13,960 nt of DNA from an uncultured Clostridia bacterium (GTDB lineage Bacteria > Bacillota > Clostridia > Lachnospirales > Anaerotignaceae): assembly GCA_937888765.1 (NCBI GenBank), contig CALASU010000191.1, positions 1-13,960 on the forward strand. Reading direction: 5' to 3'. The position numbers and the translations under genes were made by a program. Under the pieces are notes generated by a model, which made no database searches, was not told the origin of the DNA, and saw only the letters and a program-made list of their open reading frames with translations. Positions 1-5,893 of this stretch are shown here, one piece after another; position 1 is the first letter of the stretch; each line of letters opens with the position of its first letter.

Positions 1-68
1 TTGCCCTCAAACTCCCACCAAGGGGGTAACCCCCTTGGATCCCTATTTGCAAAAGCATTCGCTTTTGC
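1..68 (+). repeat. Three-hairpin intergenic repeat, copy A (cut by window edge)
   Basis: This is the first of three same-orientation copies of a short structured repeat; the others are at 8471-8544 and 11614-11688. Its first hairpin is truncated by the window start, leaving only the right arm GCCCTC. The second hairpin, 18-38, has arms CCAAGGGGG and CCCCCTTGG. The third, 49-68, has arms GCAAAAGC and GCTTTTGC. The spacer CTCAAACTCCCACC is identical in all copies and fixes the orientation. No ORF of its own is credible. It resembles REP- or MITE-like palindromic units, but no family is recognised. Confidence 0.8.
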
Positions 69-190
69 CGAAAAATTTCAAGTTATCCGCCGAAGGCAAA
101 TAAAAGTTTTTGTCTCACTTTTTTCAAAAAGTGAGTGGGGTGCAGGGGCAAAGCCCCGCAAATCTACCCCAAGCGGGTTTTTGAAGGGGT
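69..190. repeat. Composite of further palindromes next to repeat copy A
   Basis: No gene is seen here. The stretch is packed with hairpins: CTCACTTTTT/AAAAAGTGAG at 114-135, GGGGC/GCCCC at 145-157 with loop AAA, and CCCGC (155-159) that can alternatively pair with GCGGG (173-177), which is followed by a T-run. The density of stems suggests a degenerate or compound repeat element rather than regulatory DNA for one gene. An open frame crosses it on the plus strand, but it runs through the palindromes and has no convincing ribosome binding site. Confidence 0.5.
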
Positions 191-240
191 GTGGGGGAAC
201 TTTTCCCAAGAAGAAAAAGTTCCCCCACTTTTTTATTTTT
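191..240 (+). terminator. Strong rho-independent terminator on the plus strand
   Basis: A perfect 14-bp stem has arms GTGGGGGAACTTTT (191-204) and AAAAGTTCCCCCAC (215-228), with a 10-nt loop. A T-rich tract follows at 229-240. The T-run lies on the plus-strand side only; read on the minus strand, the hairpin is followed by ACCCCTTCAA and no U-tract. It therefore best terminates a plus-strand transcript arriving from outside the window, convergent with yycI. It may still act as a weak barrier or 3' stabilising stem for the yycI message. Confidence 0.7.
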
Positions 241-1100
241 TACCTTACCATCTGACAAGTATATGCGTTAATTAAATACGGTTCTTCTTCTTCCATCAGA
301 TAAATTCGATAAAACGGCTCAAGTCCCACTGTCAGAAGTCCATCTCCCGCAGTATTCCCGCTTTCCGTCAGAGCATAGCCCAATTCAATCCGATGAATCG
401 TCGCTTCATAGTCATGATCTTCTTTCCGCCATTCCCGCATGAAAGTCAAGAGGGCTTCATCCGAATAACAGATATCCTTTTTTTCCCCCTGATAGCCCTG
501 AATCGGACAATAATCGAATGTAATTTTACGAATCCCCGCATTTGTCACAAATACGGAAAAGGTATTTGAAAATACTTTATCCTGTTTATATGTCCCGCAG
601 AAAAGCACCTCAAATCCATTCTCTCTTTCCTGCACGGTCGCATCCTCATATGTACCAAAGAAATGCTCCGTTCCCTCCAGAAACTCCTTTGCCGTCTGCA
701 GGGCTTCACTGCGTTCCAGACCTTCTTTTCCCATCAGCACATCGGTATCTTCCCATATGCCCTCTGAACCACGCAGGGTAAGGGAAGCACCCTCTTTGCG
801 ATAAATCATGGCATCGCCCTTTCGGATAGCTGTCGTTTTGTGACTGCCGAAAAACAGACGCTCCATTGTTTCCTTACTATAGGACGGGATTTCACCCACC
901 ATACGGGGCATAGGTGCAAATTTCGTCAGAATATCCGTATACATCGTAATGCCATTACGGGAAAGCACTTCAAAAATCGCCCGTTCCTGTGCAGAGGTCA
1001 TCACATTTTCCTGCTGCTGTTTATAATTCAGTCCCGCCAGTGCAATATTCAAAAGCACCAGCAGCACAATCACAAATTGCTTTGCTCTGCCCCACTCCAT
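240..1100 (-). CDS. yycI: YycI/WalI-like membrane regulator of the WalK kinase
   Basis: A 286-residue protein with a short cytoplasmic N-terminus (MEWGRAKQ), one membrane segment at about residues 8-25 and a long extracytoplasmic part. This is the YycI/WalI topology, and in Bacillus YycI sits in the membrane with YycH and modulates WalK. The assignment rests on the N-terminal pattern (Bacillus YycI also begins M-[DE]-W-x-[KR]), size, topology and position as last gene of a walRK cluster. Overall sequence similarity is expected to be low. The ATG is preceded by AAGGAGAAA at good spacing. It starts 52 nt after the yycH stop, so the two are probably co-transcribed. No walJ or htrA follows within the remaining 239 bases. 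Confidence 0.8.
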   Translation of the reverse strand: MEWGRAKQFVIVLLVLLNIALAGLNYKQQQENVMTSAQERAIFEVLSRNGITMYTDILTKFAPMPRMVGEIPSYSKETMERLFFGSHKTTAIRKGDAMIYRKEGASLTLRGSEGIWEDTDVLMGKEGLERSEALQTAKEFLEGTEHFFGTYEDATVQERENGFEVLFCGTYKQDKVFSNTFSVFVTNAGIRKITFDYCPIQGYQGEKKDICYSDEALLTFMREWRKEDHDYEATIHRIELGYALTESGNTAGDGLLTVGLEPFYRIYLMEEEEPYLINAYTCQMVR

Positions 1101-1152
1101 GACGATTTCTCCTTTCTCCGCGTTTTTTTATTTTTTATCTATTTCTTCATCC

Positions 1153-2565
1153 TTATTCCCCTACAGAAACCCCTGTCAGATCCCGTTCCTGCTCGGTATC
1201 CACCACAAAGGTATAGTCATACAGCGTCACAAACCATTTCAGCCGCTTTTCACCTGTCAGATCCACATAATACCCAAGGGAAATGTTTTTTACATCCGTA
1301 ATATCCTTATCTTCTACAATTGCCTGATAGGTTTTGTTTGCATCGTCCAATGCATCAATAAACTGTACATTGATCTGTTCTGTTCTTTCCGGCGCAAGCG
1401 TAAAGTTAGCCGCATAACGGCGGTATTCCTTCACCGTCTGATTTCTCAGCGTCACTTCAATCGCGTGTTTCAACCCGATACGGTCACGCAAGGACTGCGA
1501 CAGATGTACAGGCAGATCATTCACTGCATAGTCAAAATAATAGATGATTTCATTATTGATGGTTCTTTCCACATCTGCCAGATAAATATCTGTCTGCAAA
1601 GAGGTATCATTTTTTAGGAAATTGCAGGAAATCTGATAGCCCTCCAGAAGCCCTGTCCGCTCTTCTGTGCCGTAATTTTCATAGCTGAAATATTCCAGTA
1701 CACGCTCTGCCGGATGATATTTGACTACTGTTTCGCTGTCACTGAAGGTAAAGGTGCCGTCTGCATCTTTTTCGCTCCAGTCTACAGAGAAATTACGGAA
1801 AAACTGTTTTACCGTATTTTCCAGAGCAGAACGGTTTGTTTTGCCGTCTTTCTCAAAGGCATATTCCTGTTCCAAAGGGGCATATTCATACGGCAGCCAT
1901 GCCCACTGCGGCAGGAACAGATTGCGCCACAGCACAGATGCACTCGTACGCTGTCCCGTAGAGATATACCGCATACCGCCGTCCTCTGCTTCCAGTACAT
2001 CATACAGTGTTTTTGCCGCACCGCCCGCTTCGCCCTCAAAGAGGATACATTCATTCGTATCCGAGTTTACAAAATACGCCTGACTGTCTTCTCCCATATG
2101 ACGGGCAGGAATCAGCGTAATATAATCAAATCGTTCCAGACGATTGCCTGCTTTGGTTTCCGCATAGCTTTGCAGATATTCCTCCGAGGCAACCATAAAG
2201 TCATACTGCATGACCAGACAGCGTTCCTGCAGAATTTCTTTCCAGTCGGCTGTGCTTTTCGGCGGCATGGTGTCATTCTGTCTGAGAATCTCACCCAGCG
2301 TTTCATTTGCGATTTCCACTACGGCACTTGTCCCCACCTGATCGGGATAATGCACAGAAAAAATGCCTTCTCCCTCCCCGATGGCATATCGGGTCGCCAG
2401 CAGCACATCGCCGTCTGCTTCTTCTTCCTCTTTAAACAATTCTTCTTTCAGCATATAAAAAAAGTTATGACTGCTTGTTCCTTCCAGCCATAACTCTCCT
2501 GTCTGATAAATCGCAGTTATGACCAAAGCAACAATGACAAAATTCGTAATTTTGTATATTTTCAT
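1153..2565 (-). CDS. yycH: YycH/WalH-like membrane regulator of the WalK kinase
   Basis: A 470-residue protein with one N-terminal membrane anchor (about residues 7-23, ITNFVIVALVITAIYQT) and a large extracytoplasmic domain. Size (Bacillus YycH is about 455 aa), topology and location between walK and a YycI-like gene support YycH. In Bacillus it forms a membrane complex with YycI and restrains WalK; in Staphylococcus the pair activates it, so the sign of control here is unknown. A GTG codon three residues upstream (2574) is possible, but the ATG at 2565 has the GGTGG sequence 5-6 nt upstream and is preferred. It follows the Ig-like gene after 46 nt and is probably transcribed with it from the WalR-box promoter near 3120. 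Confidence 0.85.
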   Translation of the reverse strand: MKIYKITNFVIVALVITAIYQTGELWLEGTSSHNFFYMLKEELFKEEEEADGDVLLATRYAIGEGEGIFSVHYPDQVGTSAVVEIANETLGEILRQNDTMPPKSTADWKEILQERCLVMQYDFMVASEEYLQSYAETKAGNRLERFDYITLIPARHMGEDSQAYFVNSDTNECILFEGEAGGAAKTLYDVLEAEDGGMRYISTGQRTSASVLWRNLFLPQWAWLPYEYAPLEQEYAFEKDGKTNRSALENTVKQFFRNFSVDWSEKDADGTFTFSDSETVVKYHPAERVLEYFSYENYGTEERTGLLEGYQISCNFLKNDTSLQTDIYLADVERTINNEIIYYFDYAVNDLPVHLSQSLRDRIGLKHAIEVTLRNQTVKEYRRYAANFTLAPERTEQINVQFIDALDDANKTYQAIVEDKDITDVKNISLGYYVDLTGEKRLKWFVTLYDYTFVVDTEQERDLTGVSVGE

Positions 2566-2611
2566 CTGATCCACCGCTTTTTTCTATATTTTATTATTTT
2601 ATTTTTTCCGT

Positions 2612-3055
2612 TTATCTTAAATTGGTATGCAGTCCGGGCAGAGCAATCATGCGCTGCAGCTGCTTCTTCACAGTCTTGGAGACACGTCTGATGACAACTT
2701 CTTCCTGTACGGTTTCTTCGCCGTCTTCCACAGCTGTCAGTGTGATATAGTTATTGCCCTTTTCCAGAGGCAATGTCGTGCTGAATAACCCCATAGAGCC
2801 TACTGTAATTGTATCCTCATAGATTTCCACAGCTTTTCCCCAGTGGTTCAGTCTGGACACTGTAAAGGTGATCTCTGTATCAGGAGCCGCTTCGCCATAC
2901 ACAATGCGGCTGTCGTCAAATGTGGATTCTGCCGCGTCCATTTCCAGATTCAGTCCACTGGAAATATTCACAGAGGATGCAAATGCACTGACAGGTGCAG
3001 CACAAACAGACATAGCCAACAACATTGCAACGCCTTTCTTTTTCCATGCTTTCAT
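2612..3055 (-). CDS. Small secreted protein with one bacterial Ig-like domain
   Basis: A 147-residue protein whose start is set by the SD sequence GGAGGTGA ending about 5 nt before the ATG at 3055; an upstream in-frame start at 3079 lacks an SD. Residues 1-26 form a signal peptide: basic KAWKKK, hydrophobic core, and an A-F-A cleavage site near residue 26, with no lipobox cysteine. Residues of about 40-124 show the alternating pattern of a single bacterial Ig-like (Big_9-type) fold: I-V-Y-G-E-A-x-P-D-T, then G-L-F-S-T-x-L-P-L-x-x-G-x-N-Y-I-T-L-T-A. The tail is basic (RRVSKTVKKQLQR). No enzymatic motif is visible. It is the first gene after the WalR-like boxes and lies between walK and yycH, so a cell-wall or WalK-sensing role is plausible but inferred. 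I do not recognise a named family. Confidence 0.8.
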   Translation of the reverse strand: MKAWKKKGVAMLLAMSVCAAPVSAFASSVNISSGLNLEMDAAESTFDDSRIVYGEAAPDTEITFTVSRLNHWGKAVEIYEDTITVGSMGLFSTTLPLEKGNNYITLTAVEDGEETVQEEVVIRRVSKTVKKQLQRMIALPGLHTNLR

Positions 3056-3119
3056 ACCTGTCACCTCCGCTCTTTCCAATTTGTTCCAACTGTACTATTT
3101 CCCATTCTATGATACCCAT

Positions 3120-3174
3120 AGTATACACCTGAAACATTACAGTTGTGTTACAGCCGCCTTACAGTTTCCTAACA
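3120..3174 (-). promoter_or_regulatory. Four-repeat WalR/PhoP-type response-regulator box with -10
   Basis: On the minus strand four half-sites occur in tandem, TGTTAG, TGTAAG, TGTAAC and TGTAAT (plus-strand positions 3169-3174, 3158-3163, 3147-3152, 3136-3141), each separated by exactly 5 nt. The last is followed by 10 nt and then TATACT (3120-3125), a good -10; no recognisable -35 is present. The published WalR consensus is TGTWAH-N5-TGTWAH, and the two copies nearest the -10 match it fully. PhoP boxes have the same 11-bp periodicity, so PhoP is the alternative. Expected transcription start is near 3113, giving a leader of roughly 58 nt for the Ig-like gene. Confidence 0.8.
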
Positions 3175-3182
3175 TTCTGTGT

Positions 3183-3212
3183 ATACAGGAAAAAGCGGTC
3201 GTGTTCCTGTAT
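3183..3212. other. Perfect 9-bp inverted repeat downstream of walK
   Basis: ATACAGGAA (3183-3191) and TTCCTGTAT (3204-3212) form a perfect inverted repeat with a 12-nt loop. It starts 9 nt after the walK stop in transcription order and lies just upstream of the four WalR-like half-sites. There is no U-tract after it on the minus strand, so it is not a standard intrinsic terminator. It could be an operator, a 3'-end stabilising stem or an RNA processing site. Confidence 0.5.
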
Positions 3213-3220
3213 CTGCACTG

Positions 3221-5002
3221 TTATTCACCGTCCAGAGGCTGTTCAGCGGGGCGTTCCTTTAAAAACCACATTGTCATGGTCGTACCCTTGCCATATTCAC
3301 TTTCTGCCGTCAGCTTGCCGCCGTGGCTTTCCATGATTTCCTTTGCAATGGCAAGCCCAAGCCCTGTGCCGCCCATAGCACGGCTTCTTGCCTTATCCAC
3401 TCGATAGAATCTTTCAAAAATACGGGGCAGGTCTTCTCTTGTAATCCCCATACCCGTATCTTTTACAGAAACCTTATAATACTGCTTATCTTCTGTAATA
3501 TAAATACGAATCGTCGCCTGTTCCAGACTGTATTTGATGGCATTTGTAACAATATTATTCACTACCTGCCCGATTCTGTCACGGTCAGCCTGAATCACTA
3601 CAATGCTGTCATATGGTTCAAAGCTCAGCTGCTGATGCTTCGCTTCTGCATGAATCTTATTCTGTTTTACTGTCTGGCTCAAAAATTCATTCAATTCGAT
3701 TTCTGTAATATCGAGATGTACCTGTTTATTATCAAATCGTGTCAGCTGCAGCAGGTCACGCACCAGAAACGCCATACGGTCAGCTTCATTGTTTACAATC
3801 GTCAGGAATTCCGTTGCAATTTCGGGATCTTCCATCGCCCCGTCCAAAAGGGTTTCCGTATAGCTTTTTACCGTTGTCAGCGGTGTTCTCAGTTCATGGG
3901 ATACATTGGCAACAAATTCCTTTCGCATATCGTCCAGTTTCTTCTGTTCTGTGATATCCTGCAGAACGACCACAACGCCCTCCATTTTGCCCTCTGCACC
4001 GTAAAACGGTGTAAAATTGGCATTGATGAACTGTTTGCCAACAGGGAAAATAACTTTCTTGGAGGGTTCTTTTTCAATATCCAGATAAACAGAGGAACTG
4101 ATATCATACGCCCGTATGAACTGCGGAAAATTCAGATTCATCTGTTCCAGACCGAGCATATCCCCTGCCGCCGCATTGGCAAGCATCAGATCGCCGTTTT
4201 TACTGAAAGAAATAACGCCGTCACTCATATTGTGCAGCAGGATTTCCAGTCTGTTTTTCTCTTTTGTGATCTCAGACATATTTTTTGCCAGTTCTTCCGC
4301 CATATAGTTAAAGCTACTGGTCAGCTGCCCGATCTCGTCACTGCTTCGCACCCGAATACTCTGGTTCAGCTTCCCTTCTGCCATGCCCTTTGCACTCTTT
4401 GTCAGTGCCAGAATGGGCACTGTCAGCGTCTGGGCAAACACATAGCCCATGATGGTTGCCAGAAACAGCGCAATCGCCACCGCTATCACGATGGTTCTTG
4501 TGGTCTGATCCATACTCGCCTGCATATCGCCCGCATCCAGTCGGGTATAGATGATATAGGAAATATTGTTATCTTCTCCCCGCACAGGCACAGCAAAACT
4601 CATCCATTCCTTTAACAGCCCGAAAGAGTCTGTGCTTTTCTTCTGTGTGGAGAAAGAGGTCATGCCGTTCATAGCGGCAATGATCGCCTGATCAGTATAT
4701 TCGGGATAAGGGGCATGCAGCTCCGTTGTGGAAGCAATGGTATCCCCATCCGCATTTAAGATATTCCCCTGAATCCCGACAGCATTTGTCACGGTTCTGA
4801 GGAGATTTTCCTGAAAGTCCTCAGGGCCGCCTGCCTCGATGACCTGTTCATTGATTTTTTCTGCATATAGCTCCAGCTCACTTCTGGACTTGTCGATTTC
4901 AATATTGCGAAGGCTCAGCAGGATATATGTCCCGCTGACAATCATCACAATCAGAACCAAGCCCAGATACATCACAATGAGCTTCCATTTTATACTACGC
5001 AA
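3221..5002 (-). CDS. walK: WalK (YycG) sensor histidine kinase
   Basis: A 593-residue membrane kinase with full WalK architecture: TM1 about 8-30, extracytoplasmic sensor 31-168, TM2 about 170-193, HAMP about 194-246, PAS about 250-350, HisKA with phospho-acceptor H369 in FVANVSHELRTPL, and the HATPase domain with N-box around N483-N487, G1 DTGMGI (515-520), F-box FERFYRVDKARS and G2 GGTGLGL (544-550). In Firmicutes WalK phosphorylates WalR to control cell-wall hydrolases and growth. The start is TTG at 5002; an in-frame TAG lies just upstream and the next ATG would fall inside TM1, so TTG is the likely initiator. A GGGG tract about 10 nt upstream is a weak SD. It begins 20 nt after the walR stop, so the genes are co-transcribed and walK is probably translated less efficiently than walR. 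Confidence 0.95.
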   Translation of the reverse strand: MRSIKWKLIVMYLGLVLIVMIVSGTYILLSLRNIEIDKSRSELELYAEKINEQVIEAGGPEDFQENLLRTVTNAVGIQGNILNADGDTIASTTELHAPYPEYTDQAIIAAMNGMTSFSTQKKSTDSFGLLKEWMSFAVPVRGEDNNISYIIYTRLDAGDMQASMDQTTRTIVIAVAIALFLATIMGYVFAQTLTVPILALTKSAKGMAEGKLNQSIRVRSSDEIGQLTSSFNYMAEELAKNMSEITKEKNRLEILLHNMSDGVISFSKNGDLMLANAAAGDMLGLEQMNLNFPQFIRAYDISSSVYLDIEKEPSKKVIFPVGKQFINANFTPFYGAEGKMEGVVVVLQDITEQKKLDDMRKEFVANVSHELRTPLTTVKSYTETLLDGAMEDPEIATEFLTIVNNEADRMAFLVRDLLQLTRFDNKQVHLDITEIELNEFLSQTVKQNKIHAEAKHQQLSFEPYDSIVVIQADRDRIGQVVNNIVTNAIKYSLEQATIRIYITEDKQYYKVSVKDTGMGITREDLPRIFERFYRVDKARSRAMGGTGLGLAIAKEIMESHGGKLTAESEYGKGTTMTMWFLKERPAEQPLDGE

Positions 5003-5022
5003 ACGCTTCTACCCCGCATTTC

Positions 5023-5718
5023 TCAGCAATTAAAATAATATCCAACGCCTCTTTTTGTCAGAATATATGCAGGCTTGCCGGGGTCATCCTCAATTTTTTC
5101 ACGCAGACGGCGAATTGTAACGTCTACAGCACGCATATCTCCATAATACTCATAGCCCCATACCTTTTCCAGCAGGATTTCTCTGGAAAATACCTGCCCT
5201 TTCTGTGCAGAAAGAAATTTCAAAAGTTCAAATTCCCGCAGAGTCAGATCCAGTGTTTTACCGTCTTTACGCACCTCATAGCGTTCGGGGTTTACATCCA
5301 GTCTGCCAAAGTTGCCGTCGGGTACTGCCTTTTCCTCCGCAGGCTCTTCCCGCAGAACAGTTTTTCTGAGGTTCGCCTTAATACGTGCCATCAGTTCCCG
5401 CACGCCGAAAGGTTTTGTCACATAATCATCCGCACCAAGCTCCAGACCAAGCACCTTATCCACTTCTTCTGCTCTGGCTGTCAGCATGATGATCGGGGTA
5501 TTTTTCTTTTCCCGAATTTTTTTACAGGCTTCATAGCCATCCATTTTCGGCATCATAATATCCAGTAAGATCAGATCGGGATTTTCAGAAAACGCCTTTT
5601 CCACGCCTTCTTCCCCGTCTGCCGCCTTAATCACCTGATACCCTTCCTTTTTCAGATTAAAGGCAATGATATCCGCAATATTTTTTTCATCATCTACAAT
5701 CAAAATCTTTCTGTCCAT
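5023..5718 (-). CDS. walR: WalR (YycF) OmpR-family response regulator
   Basis: A 231-residue response regulator. The receiver domain has the acidic pair D9/D10, phospho-acceptor D53 in LLDIMMPKMDG, T80 and K102. A C-terminal winged-helix DNA-binding domain (about 130-231) includes the recognition region VDVTIRRLREKIE and ends RGVGYYF. It is the cognate regulator of the adjacent WalK; family knowledge gives binding to TGTWAH-N5-TGTWAH. The ATG at 5718 is preceded by GGGGAG with 8 nt spacing. The open frame extends 13 codons further upstream, but those codons lie across the SD and leader and are not needed by the family. Its promoter is at 5773-5801. Confidence 0.96.
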   Translation of the reverse strand: MDRKILIVDDEKNIADIIAFNLKKEGYQVIKAADGEEGVEKAFSENPDLILLDIMMPKMDGYEACKKIREKKNTPIIMLTARAEEVDKVLGLELGADDYVTKPFGVRELMARIKANLRKTVLREEPAEEKAVPDGNFGRLDVNPERYEVRKDGKTLDLTLREFELLKFLSAQKGQVFSREILLEKVWGYEYYGDMRAVDVTIRRLREKIEDDPGKPAYILTKRGVGYYFNC

Positions 5719-5772
5719 TTTCACATCTCCCCTCGGAAATCTTTCAATGAAAATCAATTCTCTATCTTTTTT

Positions 5773-5801
5773 ATTATACTAAAAAAAGCGGGCAAAGTAA
5801 A
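5773..5801 (-). promoter_or_regulatory. walRK promoter
   Basis: TTTACT (5796-5801) and TATAAT (5773-5778) on the minus strand are separated by 17 nt, a sigma-A type promoter about 55 nt before the walR start codon. The -35 lies within the loop of a terminator-like hairpin at 5788-5810, and the T-run of that hairpin fills the spacer. Confidence 0.75.
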
Positions 5802-5810
5802 GAATCCCGC
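5781..5810 (-). terminator. Second terminator-like hairpin, overlapping the walR promoter
   Basis: On the minus strand GCGGG (5806-5810) pairs with CCCGC (5788-5792) across a 13-nt loop and is followed by seven T (5781-5787). The stem is short, so termination may be partial. It would be a backup to the chemotaxis-gene terminator at 5846-5870. The walR -35 hexamer sits in its loop. Confidence 0.5.
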
Positions 5811-5845
5811 CTTTTATGATAGCTTCTATGCCTCCAGCGGCAAAG

Positions 5846-5870
5846 AAAAACCCTCGGGTTTTCCGAGGGT
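5846..5870 (-). terminator. Terminator of the chemotaxis receptor gene
   Basis: On the minus strand CCCTCGG (5863-5869) and CCGAGGG (5851-5857) form a 7-bp GC-rich stem with a 5-nt loop, followed by TTTTTC. It begins about 25 nt after the stop codon. The flanking bases are near-symmetric (GGTTTT on the plus side), so it may also work weakly on the plus strand. Confidence 0.85.
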
Positions 5871-5893
5871 TTTCAAAGCATTCTGCTTATGTA

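Noticed and set aside
1..255. 84-codon plus-strand frame at the left edge
   Set aside because: It runs through repeat copy A and the palindrome cluster and ends after the terminator, so coding is very unlikely.
3323..4615. 430-codon plus-strand open frame opposite walK
   Set aside because: Shadow of walK codon usage; no SD and no recognisable domain.
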